Below, piece by piece: positions 42,650 through 52,097 of a DNA stretch of 63,638 nt. The notes under the pieces are model-generated. The model saw only the letters and a program-made list of their open reading frames with translations, did not search any database and had not been told where the DNA came from. How positions within the stretch are numbered: the first letter of the stretch is position 1; every line of letters starts with the position of its first letter. Source of the DNA: Lachnospiraceae bacterium (GTDB lineage: Bacteria; Bacillota; Clostridia; Lachnospirales; Lachnospiraceae); the NCBI GenBank assembly GCA_017441585.1, contig JAFRWW010000060.1, forward strand, positions 1-63,638, written 5' to 3'. The translations under genes and the position numbers were made by a program.

Positions 42650-43786
42650 TTATAATTCCTTACCCTTGGCCACATAAACGGGGAAGTCCACCGTGCCCGA
42701 GGCCGTGGTGCCATCCTTGATATTTACTATCTTGTCCGTCACCAGATAATTGATGGATGCATTCTCACCCACCACCGTATCCTGAAGCAGGATACAGTTT
42801 GAAACCTTGGCACCCTTCTTTACATGGACGCCTCTGAAAAGGATACTGTTCTCCACTTCGCCTTCGATGACGCAGCCGTCGGCCACCATTACATTTGAGA
42901 CCTTGGCTCCCTTCACGTATCTGGCAGGATTGTCATCACGTATCTTGGTATAGATGGGATTGCCGGAAAACAGAGCATCCAGGTTCTTTTGCTCCAGAAG
43001 TTTCATATTCTCATCAAAATATGACTTCATGCTGACCATACGGGCAAAATATCCATCAAACTCATATCCCTTGACAGTCAGGGACTCAAGATGACGGGCC
43101 AGCACATCTCTTTCAAAATAGATCATGCCGTCCACATATGCCTGGGAGATCAGTTTGATCAGAAGTTCCCTTTCGATGACAAACATATTAAGCGAAAGCT
43201 TAACCTCATCCTTGGTCTCGGGACTGGTCTTTATCTCCGTGACCCTCTTGTCATCATCCATGACCAGAGTATAGTAAAGGTCCTTATTGGAGATGGAAAA
43301 CTTCTTTCCGCTGTCGGGAAGGACCGTCTTGGCATATACCATGGTCACATCCGCGCCGCTCTTTATATGAGCATTCAGGAAAGCCTTAAAGTCAAAGTTC
43401 ATGGCGATATTCGAATCGGACATCACCACATATTTTTCCCTCTCACGGTTCAAGAAATTATAAATGCTGCTCAAAGCTTCCACGCGGCCGTTATACTTAT
43501 CCGAACTCTTCTGTGCAAAGGGAGGGACGATGTTAAGTCCGCCGTTCTTACGGGAAAGGTCCCACTCACGGCCGTTGCCCAGATGATCGATCAGGGACAG
43601 ATAATTCTCCTTGGCCAGGATCGATACATTGTCAATTCCTCCGTTCACCATGCTGGAGAGCACGAAATCCACCAGTCTGTAGCGGCTGGCAAAGGGAATG
43701 GAGGCCATGGAGCGGTCATTGGTCAGCTCCGGAAGCAGGGTATCATAGCTGTTTGGGAATATAATGCCCAAAGCTTCATTATTCAT
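42650..43786 (-). CDS. glgD: GlgD, regulatory subunit of glucose-1-phosphate adenylyltransferase
   Basis: A 378-residue GlgC paralogue: nucleotidyltransferase fold with altered catalytic loop (ALGIIFPNSYDTLLPELT in place of GGxGxRL) and a C-terminal left-handed beta-helix (VSNVMVADGCVIEGEVENSILF). In Firmicutes GlgD associates with GlgC to modulate ADP-glucose synthesis for glycogen. The start MNNEALG is one base after the glgC TAA; the earlier ATG lies inside glgC. Positions 42652-42657 contain TATAAT overlapping the stop, a possible promoter for the attenuated leader downstream. Confidence 0.93.
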   Translation of the reverse strand: MNNEALGIIFPNSYDTLLPELTNDRSMASIPFASRYRLVDFVLSSMVNGGIDNVSILAKENYLSLIDHLGNGREWDLSRKNGGLNIVPPFAQKSSDKYNGRVEALSSIYNFLNREREKYVVMSDSNIAMNFDFKAFLNAHIKSGADVTMVYAKTVLPDSGKKFSISNKDLYYTLVMDDDKRVTEIKTSPETKDEVKLSLNMFVIERELLIKLISQAYVDGMIYFERDVLARHLESLTVKGYEFDGYFARMVSMKSYFDENMKLLEQKNLDALFSGNPIYTKIRDDNPARYVKGAKVSNVMVADGCVIEGEVENSILFRGVHVKKGAKVSNCILLQDTVVGENASINYLVTDKIVNIKDGTTASGTVDFPVYVAKGKEL

Positions 43787-43787
43787 A

Positions 43788-44999
43788 TTATTCAACAATA
43801 TTCTCACCATCCTTTACATCAGTCTCTACCATGGCATTAGGTCCTATCACTGCTCCGGGTCCCACCTTTACGCCGCTGGAAACGGTAGCCACGGCTTTTA
43901 CTCCGTCGGCAGGCACTTCACCCACTTTGGCACCTGAACCTATTTCCACGTTTTCGGCGATTATACTGTGGGTGACAGTGGCTCCCGCCTTGATCACACA
44001 GCCGCCCATGACTACAGAATCCTCTACGCTGGCACCCTTTTCCACGATAACTCCGGGAAAAAGTATGGAATGCTTTATGGTACCGCTGACCTTACATCCG
44101 TCGGTTATCATACAATCCTCCACTACGGCGTCGGAGCTGATGTGATGACCGGGCATACCGCTGTTGCGGCTGTATATCTTCCAGTCATCATCAAAAAGAT
44201 TGATACCGGAATTCTCGGGATCCAGGACTTCCATATTAGCCTCCCACAGGGATGAAATAGTGCCCACATCCTTCCAGTAGCCGGAGAATCTGTATGCAAA
44301 CATACGTCTTTTATCCTTTAACAGATTTGGAATGATATTGTTGCCGAAGTCATTCTCCGATTCGGGATCCGCCTCATCCTCGGTGAGATATTTCTTTAAG
44401 ATATCCCAATTAAAAATATAGATACCCATGGATGCCAGGTTTGACTTGGGCTCCTTGGGCTTTTCCTGGAACTCGCTGATCCTGCCGTCCTCGTCCGTGA
44501 CCATAAGGCCGAATCTGGACGCCTCATCCCAGGGCACCTCCATGACGGCAACGGAAAACTCAGCCTCTTTCTCCTTATGGAAACGAAGGAAATCCGAATA
44601 ATCCTGCTTGCAGATCTGATCTCCCGACAATATGATCACATACTTAGGATCATATCTTTCGATAAATGAAAGATTCTGATAGATGGCATTGGCCGTACCC
44701 TTATACCAGTCCGAGCCGGATGCCTGCTGATAAGGAGGCAGCACATGAACGCCGCCGTAAAGTCTGTCCAGATCCCAGGGCTGCCCGTTTCCGATGTACT
44801 CATTGAGCACCAGAGGCTGATACTGGGTCAGGACACCCACAGTGTCGATGCCGGAATTCACACAGTTTGACAGAGGAAAATCGATGATACGATATTTCCC
44901 GCCAAAAGGGACTGCCGGCTTTGCCAGCTTTTTGGTCAGTCCGTAAAGTCTGGAACCCTGACCGCCGGCAAGAAGCATTGCTACAATCTCTTTAGCCAT
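43788..44999 (-). CDS. glgC: Glucose-1-phosphate adenylyltransferase
   Basis: A 403-residue ADP-glucose pyrophosphorylase. [34 protein letters not shown] (nucleotide loop and substrate Lys; shown here in part as GGQGSRL and [11 protein letters not shown]), YVIILSGDQ and the C-terminal hexapeptide helix are intact. It commits glucose 1-phosphate to glycogen. Start follows TTGGGGGT. Other glg genes are not in the window. Confidence 0.96.
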   Translation of the reverse strand: MAKEIVAMLLAGGQGSRLYGLTKKLAKPAVPFGGKYRIIDFPLSNCVNSGIDTVGVLTQYQPLVLNEYIGNGQPWDLDRLYGGVHVLPPYQQASGSDWYKGTANAIYQNLSFIERYDPKYVIILSGDQICKQDYSDFLRFHKEKEAEFSVAVMEVPWDEASRFGLMVTDEDGRISEFQEKPKEPKSNLASMGIYIFNWDILKKYLTEDEADPESENDFGNNIIPNLLKDKRRMFAYRFSGYWKDVGTISSLWEANMEVLDPENSGINLFDDDWKIYSRNSGMPGHHISSDAVVEDCMITDGCKVSGTIKHSILFPGVIVEKGASVEDSVVMGGCVIKAGATVTHSIIAENVEIGSGAKVGEVPADGVKAVATVSSGVKVGPGAVIGPNAMVETDVKDGENIVE

Positions 45000-45087
45000 A
45001 TTATTACCCCCAAATAATTTTTCATAGTGAAACTTGACAAGAAGTCACTTCTATTAGTATGCCATAAATGTAGAAAATAAACAATGG

Positions 45088-48000
45088 TTATTTCACCAAT
45101 TTTTGTGGATCAACTATGACAACACCTTCAAAATTACCGGAAAAAGTGATCGTAAGTGAAGCCTCATCAAATAAATATTCATTTTTCTTCACTTTGAGAC
45201 CGGCCACCTTGAGTGACGAAGCCTTGCCCTTCTTTACTTTCTTGTAGGTCACATTTTCCTCGGTTGCCTTAAATTTAAGTATATCAAACTTTAAGGCAGT
45301 TTTATTAAGCGGCTTTTTATCTGCTTTATATGCTTTTTTGAGCGTGACATACAGCTGAGCCTCACCCGCATTTTTATTGTTCTTATATTTTACGGAAAAA
45401 TCCTTCTTAGTAAGCTGCGTACCATCTTCCAGTTTTATGCTTACCGCGCTCTTTTGCTTTTTGCCATTGTATGTCAGGTTAGTAGCGTATGTGATGGTAT
45501 AAGTGTGGATCGTCCCTTTATATACATAGGTTTCTTCCGTCTTAGGAACCTCTTCCTTACCCTTTTCATTCTGCTGTGCTCTCCTTACTTCCCGCTCGGA
45601 ATCTTCCTGTTCCTTAGCCCAGTCCGTATTTCCCTGAGGCTTGGAAGTATTATCGGGAGAGACGAATGCAAAGGAAACAATATCGGAATCATTACATCCC
45701 AGACGCTTTGTATATGCCTTTACGGAAATATCACCTGAAATTGCAAAAGCGCCGTTATATTTCCGGGCTGTCTTTGAGATCACGGGGTCGCTGCCGTCTG
45801 TCGTATAAAAGACCTCATCGCCATCATCCGGCGCAAAGATCACGACCATTTTACTGCCTATGACTCCGGGCTGTGCGCTTTGGGGATCAAGAACGGGTAC
45901 CGGCGCCTTTGTCTTTTCTACAGTGCTGACGGTGACAGCATCCAAAACGCCCACACTCACACCGCAATAGCTGAGAACGCTTTCATCCACTGACAGCACG
46001 ACATCGGAGCCGGCCTTCAAGTTGGCGCCCAATTTTACGGTCCTTACATACGTCCCGCGCTCATCGTCCTTGATATTATCAGGTTCCGTCTCCGAATCCA
46101 GAAGTTCCAAAACAGTATCGATCCTGTTTCCGTATTTATCCCTCAATACAAGCGCATCCGAAGACTTGAGGCTGTCCTCATCCATATATTTGTCAAAACG
46201 GATGTACACACCGTCTGTCGTAGCTGTCACCAGTTTAGGATAAGGAGCTTCATAATTCATTATGGGAATGTTTACATCCAGCTGTGGAGGCGGCACAGGC
46301 AGATAGTCATGCTTATCCCCCTTCACCGTAGCCTGAACATCATTTTGGGAATCGCCGTCACCCCTGCCTTGGGCCGTGGCAGATACAAAATAGCTACCTT
46401 CACTTACCAGCCAGGAATAATATCCGTTTATATCGGCAGTCTGTACATTAACCTGAGGATCGATGGTATCGGGATCCGCAGGCGCCAGGCCGTCATCCGC
46501 GCTATCATCCCTGACGTATAGTTTCACATCGGCGCCAGAAACGGGATTTGAGAGCACGCCCTCGTATACTGTTCCCGAAGGGTCAATGTAAGGTGTATAC
46601 TTTGCCTGCGAAGTGTTCTGTTTATCCTTCATCAAAGCCTGAAGACAGTTCCAGTCATTATTCTGACGAGCCATTTTCCAGATGAAAAGCTTCAGCATGT
46701 CTATGAACATCTTTGATTCGTTGGCCACATTCTGCATCTTCATGCGCTTTATAAAGTTGGCCCCGTACAGACCACCGGAAACAGTGAGATCGATGCATTT
46801 ACCCATAAGACCTCCTGCGTTGTAAAGACCAAAGCTCTGCGCCCCTGCATGCAGGGAATTAAGCAGAGCCAGAGAAGTACTCCAGGCCTCGGCATCGTTC
46901 ACCAGCTTTACAAAATTATCATAATTTCGCTTCATGTTTTCATAGGTGGCTCTGGGAAGCTTATTGGCGCAAGGGCTGTTCAAAAGTTTTTTTGCAGCCA
47001 TCTTTACGTCCATGAGGCTCATGGTCTCGGAAGCAAAATCAAACATGCTCATCATGGTATTGATGGAACCGTTAAGAAGCTGTCCGTCTGCTCCTCCGAA
47101 ACCAAAGTTGTTTCCACCGCCGGAGTTGTTAAACGCCTTATGGAAATCATCGAAGGCGTCATAAACTCCCTTGGCGCCACGGGCATCCCCGTATGCGGTG
47201 AAGGAGTCATATCCGCCGCTTGTACCGCCTCCATTTGGATCAAGGAAGCCAAAGCCGCCGCCGTCTCCGGTGAAAGGATCTCCCGTGCCGCCGTCTGAGC
47301 CCGGATTTCCCGTACTGCCTTCACCTGTACCTGTCACCAGCAAATCTCCGGTCTCTATGAAATCAAAACCGCCGGTAGGCGTACCGGTCTCATCCACCTG
47401 GGGCACCCTGTTGATGGTAACCTGTCCCGTGAATGTCTCTCCCGGATAATCTATGGTATAAGTCTCCTCCATCACGGCGCCGGTCTCATCCGTGACAACG
47501 ATGGAATTTATAGGCATGTAATCGTCATAATATGTGATCTCCATATCATTAAAATCACCTTCATACCTGTAATCATCGTAGTACGGCGGATCATACTCTG
47601 CTATGATGGTCACTCGGTCCATCATCTTTTTAAGTTCTGCAATATACTGTTCCTCCGTCAGATTTCTCACCATCCCGGAGTAAGCATAGGAGCCCTCGGG
47701 GATCTTAGCGTCCTTCGCTTTATCCAACATATCCACAGCACTGACAAACTCTCCGGATCCATTGGAATGCGTCCATTCAGGCCCTTTATCCTTATCGATC
47801 TTTCCTGTAGACGGATCCACATAATATATGCCTTCCTTCTTAAGGCCGTCGGATACCTTTTTAACCTTTGCAGGGTCATCGGATACAGACTTTACGCTCT
47901 CCGTTATAGCGGTGCGCTTTGCGGCATATTCCTTTTTGTCAAGTTCCACCGTATACACCGAAGCAGCCTCAGCACGTCCTGCATCGACAGCACCGGAGGC

Positions 48001-51000
48001 CGCCAGTTTTTCCAGAGTAGTACCTTTTACCTTACCGCCGGCAGTTTCATCAGGCGACAGATCCACCTCAATGCTTTCCTTATCATAGTCCACCGCATCA
48101 TTTTTGGGCGCAAAGAGTATCTCCACATTCTCTACCGTATGGCCGGATATCACTTCACTTTTGTACACTCCGTCCTTTCCCTTCAGAGGATATAAAGCAC
48201 TCTGCCATCCGGAATGCATCTGGATCGCGCCGACAGCCGGTGCGCTCTCTCCCGTAAGGGTCTTTGAATAAGCCTCATCCAGGTTCTCATAATTTTCAAA
48301 TTCCACACAGATGCGTAATTTCACCATCCATGTATTATTATATTTGCCGCCGCTTTGAACAGTCGAATAAACGGTTCCGTCATCGCGCACAAGTTCCAGA
48401 TACTGATTCTTTATCGTAGGAGCGCCTTCTTGATACATAACGCTCACATCCACAACAGATTCACTGCTCTTTTCATCTTTGTCCGTGACCACAGCCTTTG
48501 CGTGGAGTTTATGAGTCTCCCCCTTGTGTCCGGTGCAGCCTGAAAGGGCCATTTTCACGCTTCCCTCAAACTTCTTTTCATAATATTCGTCATAAATGAG
48601 AGTATCACCGTCATAAACGTATACATGTGACTTATCCGGCACGGACAATCTGGTATATATTCCCGCGCTTCCGGTGATCTCGGGCGCTGTAAAACCGATG
48701 CCAGGCTTTTTGATGACTATCCGTCCCAGAGGCTCTCCCTTATACTTTTTCTCACCTTCTGCCGTATCAGCGTCAATATCCGCATATAATGTAATATCCA
48801 CGTCTTTCTCAAATTCAGGTCTTAAATACACAGTATAGGATACGGGAGCTGCCATATCGTCAAAGTTAAAATTGGAATAATATTGATCATCTTCCGGCAG
48901 ATAACGGGTTCCATTGATACGCATATACTCGATCTGACCGCCGCCCTTTGAAAGCGCATAGATCCGCTCTATCCTGCCGCTGTAACCTTTATCCAGGACC
49001 AGACTTCCCGTGATCGGGATCAGTTCCTCGGAATTAAAGCATGATTCATATGATGAGAGATTCGAACCGGGCTGAGTGATATATATAGCCCCTGTAAGAG
49101 CCGCCTCATCAAAATTCACCTCACCCGCATATACGCCTTTTTTATCCTCAATAGTCACATTCTCAAAAATTACCATGGTGGAATCCTTCGAATACTTTTC
49201 CTTAAGTGCATTAAAACTGTCGGTCTGAGGATACATATTGTCAGACATTATGACCACGTCATATACACCTGCCTTGCCGGGGCATGGAAAGGCCAGATCC
49301 CTGTCATACTCGCCATAGAGCTGACGGGAAGCTGATTCACCGGCATATGCACCGGTAGAATGATCAAACCAATAAGCTTTATATGATGCAGAGATCGTAG
49401 ACTTATTATGCGCGGTAATGACAATGCCACCTCTCACAGGCAGTTCTATGCTGCCCTCCCCGCACAAAGAGGTATCAAGCCCCTTTATATCAGCGCTTCC
49501 TGCCAGAAATACAGCGCCTTCATTCCACTTCATTGTAACAGACCTGTCGGAAGGCTTCTTTGACAGGGCTATCAATTCATCATAAGCCGACATAGTCCAT
49601 ATCCTATGGACTTCCTGCCTGCCATTTGAATCCACAAAATATGTACCCAAGACCAGAGGCTTATCACCAAGGAAACTTTCCAATGATATCACCGGCTGTC
49701 CCAATGCCTTAAGATACTTCTTTGTAGCATCATCATCCTTTCCGGAAAGAACGAGGTTAATGTTTAACCTGGCGGCGGTATAACCGGCCGGCAGATAGAT
49801 TTCCTGTTCCTTTGCCAGATCTTCTGCTGCCACTTTCCTGTTACCAGCAAGATCGTCGACGTACATATTCACATCAAATCCCGGATAAACGTCAGTCTCA
49901 AAGCTGCCGTCTGCCCCGGATTTTACAGTTACGTTATAAGTAGTTCCCGGAAGCTGCTGGGTAATATGGACGCCTTTACCCTCTGCAGGGGTATCATCGC
50001 TTAAAGCATAATACAGTTTGCCCTTAAGTTTTGCATCCTTTTTAAATAACGGCACCACTACTTTTACGGTATCATCTGTCACGGGAAGGTTATACCGTCT
50101 GCTGTCGCCGTTTGGTTTTCCCTTTATATACCAGCTGGCAAAATCCAGATCAGGATGTGATGAATACACATAATGATAAAAACCGAGATTGATCACATAG
50201 CTTTTTATCTCGTCAGTCACCACTTCCCCGGAGGAAAAATTTCCCTTAGAGCAGGTAAAAACACAGCTATAACTGTCCTGCATCCCATCGATCTGTTTAC
50301 CGTCGGGTGTTTCAAAGCTTATCTTCGAAGGAAGTTTTATGATATCCGGTATTTCGGTGTTTTCCGACAAAACAGCTGTCTGGGAGCCTTCTATCACATA
50401 TTCCTGTCCTTTGGGCGTAGAGGCCAGGACCATCATGTCATTTTTTCCCGCAAGGTACAGGCCAAGGAAAATATCATGAACAGAGTTCTGTCCATAGGAA
50501 TAGGAAACCTCTTTAAGATAATCGTCTCCCTTCAATACAGCCGGATTGACCGAACCGAAGCATACGGGATCTTCCTCGCCAAAACTGCCGTAGAGCAGAC
50601 AGGTCCTGCCCTGGGCCTTCGCTATGATGTCGGACGATATGCTTACCTTAAGCGCTTCTCCTTTTATCTTAAGATCCAGAGTCTTTTCTACGGGATCATA
50701 CTCATTATTCACGGGAACGGCGTTCACCGACACCTTAAACTCGCCTTGCTCCGTAGGAGTTCCCGAAATGATACCGTCCTTCGACATGGAAAGACCCGAC
50801 GGAAGGCCTTTTGCTGTCAAAGATGTAAAACCTCCGCCTCCCTCGGCTATCACCTTTCCTTCATAGGGTACATTTACCCTGCCCGGATAAAGATATGAGG
50901 TAGCTATCTTAGGTGAACCGCCGCCTGACGTATAACACTCTGCGGGTATCGCCTTGGTTACCGATCTTCCTTTACTGTCAGTTACCTTGGGATTGATATT

Positions 51001-51858
51001 CAACGTGTAATTAGGAGAAAGCTCATTGCCCCACATTCCACCGGCGGGGTCGATGGTGACAGTGCCGGATATTACACCGTCAGACGAAAGTGACAGTCCT
51101 GTCCATGACAGTTCCCAGTATCCACCGTTTTCCGACCATATAAAAGGTCCTTCGCCTTCCGCCTCCAGTTGCGCATGATAATACTCCCCCTCCACCATAT
51201 CGGGAAGAGATCGTGTCGTTATAGAGGGACCGCCATCGCTTCTTACCACCTTAAACGTATTTGTGGAATAATAAGAATAATACATATACTGAGCATGCAC
51301 CGGATCCTCGCAGACAGATGCGCTCACCTTATACTCACCGGGCTCTGCTCCATAAGTATCATATTGAGGATCCTCCGGTCCCAGACATACATTCTCATAG
51401 GTTATCGTATTATTTGCAGCGTCCACCCTCACGGTAACGCCGTCATGCTTCATCCTGTAATACGGAATGCCCTCTCCCCAGGAATCCGTAAAACCGGGAT
51501 CTTCATTTACCACCCAGTCCTCGCTTACGGCAGGAGAAAAATCGGAAAGCACAATAGTCACGGTATCGGTATACTCAACCGACTCCACTGTCTCTCCCGC
51601 TGCATTTTTCACTGTCACCCTGCAGGTCCTGTTTTCGGGATTTCCCAGCCGTTCTTCGCCGTGTTCTTCATTCTCCACGGTTTCATCATATGGTGCATCT
51701 TCTTCCGAGGTCACTTCCGTTTCCTCAGATATATCCGAATCTTCGTCATATGCGGCAATGGCTGCACCATCAGCTGCAAATACGGTTCCTGACGGAAAAG
51801 CCGTCTGGAAAAGCATGACTGTTGCTAAAACAACCGAGATCAGTTTTCTATTCTTCAT
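45088..51858 (-). CDS. Giant secreted multidomain surface protein
   Basis: A 2256-residue secreted protein. Signal peptide residues 1-28; an acidic linker; two He_PIG-type Ig folds near residues 210-390 (GLSLSSDGVISGT, GLPSGLSMSKDGIISGTP); many further beta domains; a Gly-rich segment and a helical stretch at about 1560-1780; a carboxypeptidase-regulatory-like domain (DINGYYSWLVSEGSYFVSA); a SbsA-like Ig domain; a chitobiase-C-terminal-like domain (VFYTTDGSDPVISKTARKY); and the C-terminal lysine-rich domain shared with the next four proteins. No LPXTG or SLH motif. Probably an adhesin or carbohydrate-binding scaffold. Start follows AAAGGGGGC. Confidence 0.8.
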   Translation of the reverse strand: MKNRKLISVVLATVMLFQTAFPSGTVFAADGAAIAAYDEDSDISEETEVTSEEDAPYDETVENEEHGEERLGNPENRTCRVTVKNAAGETVESVEYTDTVTIVLSDFSPAVSEDWVVNEDPGFTDSWGEGIPYYRMKHDGVTVRVDAANNTITYENVCLGPEDPQYDTYGAEPGEYKVSASVCEDPVHAQYMYYSYYSTNTFKVVRSDGGPSITTRSLPDMVEGEYYHAQLEAEGEGPFIWSENGGYWELSWTGLSLSSDGVISGTVTIDPAGGMWGNELSPNYTLNINPKVTDSKGRSVTKAIPAECYTSGGGSPKIATSYLYPGRVNVPYEGKVIAEGGGGFTSLTAKGLPSGLSMSKDGIISGTPTEQGEFKVSVNAVPVNNEYDPVEKTLDLKIKGEALKVSISSDIIAKAQGRTCLLYGSFGEEDPVCFGSVNPAVLKGDDYLKEVSYSYGQNSVHDIFLGLYLAGKNDMMVLASTPKGQEYVIEGSQTAVLSENTEIPDIIKLPSKISFETPDGKQIDGMQDSYSCVFTCSKGNFSSGEVVTDEIKSYVINLGFYHYVYSSHPDLDFASWYIKGKPNGDSRRYNLPVTDDTVKVVVPLFKKDAKLKGKLYYALSDDTPAEGKGVHITQQLPGTTYNVTVKSGADGSFETDVYPGFDVNMYVDDLAGNRKVAAEDLAKEQEIYLPAGYTAARLNINLVLSGKDDDATKKYLKALGQPVISLESFLGDKPLVLGTYFVDSNGRQEVHRIWTMSAYDELIALSKKPSDRSVTMKWNEGAVFLAGSADIKGLDTSLCGEGSIELPVRGGIVITAHNKSTISASYKAYWFDHSTGAYAGESASRQLYGEYDRDLAFPCPGKAGVYDVVIMSDNMYPQTDSFNALKEKYSKDSTMVIFENVTIEDKKGVYAGEVNFDEAALTGAIYITQPGSNLSSYESCFNSEELIPITGSLVLDKGYSGRIERIYALSKGGGQIEYMRINGTRYLPEDDQYYSNFNFDDMAAPVSYTVYLRPEFEKDVDITLYADIDADTAEGEKKYKGEPLGRIVIKKPGIGFTAPEITGSAGIYTRLSVPDKSHVYVYDGDTLIYDEYYEKKFEGSVKMALSGCTGHKGETHKLHAKAVVTDKDEKSSESVVDVSVMYQEGAPTIKNQYLELVRDDGTVYSTVQSGGKYNNTWMVKLRICVEFENYENLDEAYSKTLTGESAPAVGAIQMHSGWQSALYPLKGKDGVYKSEVISGHTVENVEILFAPKNDAVDYDKESIEVDLSPDETAGGKVKGTTLEKLAASGAVDAGRAEAASVYTVELDKKEYAAKRTAITESVKSVSDDPAKVKKVSDGLKKEGIYYVDPSTGKIDKDKGPEWTHSNGSGEFVSAVDMLDKAKDAKIPEGSYAYSGMVRNLTEEQYIAELKKMMDRVTIIAEYDPPYYDDYRYEGDFNDMEITYYDDYMPINSIVVTDETGAVMEETYTIDYPGETFTGQVTINRVPQVDETGTPTGGFDFIETGDLLVTGTGEGSTGNPGSDGGTGDPFTGDGGGFGFLDPNGGGTSGGYDSFTAYGDARGAKGVYDAFDDFHKAFNNSGGGNNFGFGGADGQLLNGSINTMMSMFDFASETMSLMDVKMAAKKLLNSPCANKLPRATYENMKRNYDNFVKLVNDAEAWSTSLALLNSLHAGAQSFGLYNAGGLMGKCIDLTVSGGLYGANFIKRMKMQNVANESKMFIDMLKLFIWKMARQNNDWNCLQALMKDKQNTSQAKYTPYIDPSGTVYEGVLSNPVSGADVKLYVRDDSADDGLAPADPDTIDPQVNVQTADINGYYSWLVSEGSYFVSATAQGRGDGDSQNDVQATVKGDKHDYLPVPPPQLDVNIPIMNYEAPYPKLVTATTDGVYIRFDKYMDEDSLKSSDALVLRDKYGNRIDTVLELLDSETEPDNIKDDERGTYVRTVKLGANLKAGSDVVLSVDESVLSYCGVSVGVLDAVTVSTVEKTKAPVPVLDPQSAQPGVIGSKMVVIFAPDDGDEVFYTTDGSDPVISKTARKYNGAFAISGDISVKAYTKRLGCNDSDIVSFAFVSPDNTSKPQGNTDWAKEQEDSEREVRRAQQNEKGKEEVPKTEETYVYKGTIHTYTITYATNLTYNGKKQKSAVSIKLEDGTQLTKKDFSVKYKNNKNAGEAQLYVTLKKAYKADKKPLNKTALKFDILKFKATEENVTYKKVKKGKASSLKVAGLKVKKNEYLFDEASLTITFSGNFEGVVIVDPQKLVK

Positions 51859-51882
51859 GATATGCCCCCTTTACTATCAGGA

Positions 51883-51915
51883 TTCTCCGTCACTTCGTTC
51901 CGCTTAAATGACAAT
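51883..51915. repeat. Degenerate intergenic repeat
   Basis: AGGATTCTCCGTCACTTCGT followed by a diverged ATGACA end is a decayed relative of the ATTCTTCGC/GAATGACA family. The remaining 239-base gap between the two genes holds the terminator at 52040-52065 and an isolated TAGAAT-like box; no full promoter is clear. Confidence 0.45.
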
Positions 51916-52039
51916 AACCGTAAACAATATTTTAATTTCAAGCTGATTCAAGTAGAATAATAAGCCCAATATGGATTAATTCTATCACAAAAGCACACAA
52001 TTTTCCACAAAAACGGCCTGTATCTGTGCAAAATAGACA

Positions 52040-52065
52040 ATCCCCGGAACATAAGTTCCGGGGAT
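52040..52065 (-). terminator. Terminator downstream of the first pectate lyase gene
   Basis: ATCCCCGGAAC and GTTCCGGGGAT form an 11-bp stem with a 4-base loop; the following tract is only moderately T-rich (TGTCTATTTTG). Confidence 0.7.
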
Positions 52066-52097
52066 CGTAATTCTTTTACCCTTTATCTTAGAATCCA

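Noticed and set aside
45000..45087. Promoter of glgC (TTGTTT with CATACT, or TTGTCA with TATTTG)
   Set aside because: Both candidates deviate in the -10 box or spacing; neither is good enough to list.
51859..52039. Promoter for the giant surface protein around the TAGAAT near 51980
   Set aside because: The best -35 candidates are 16 or 20 bases away with poor matches.
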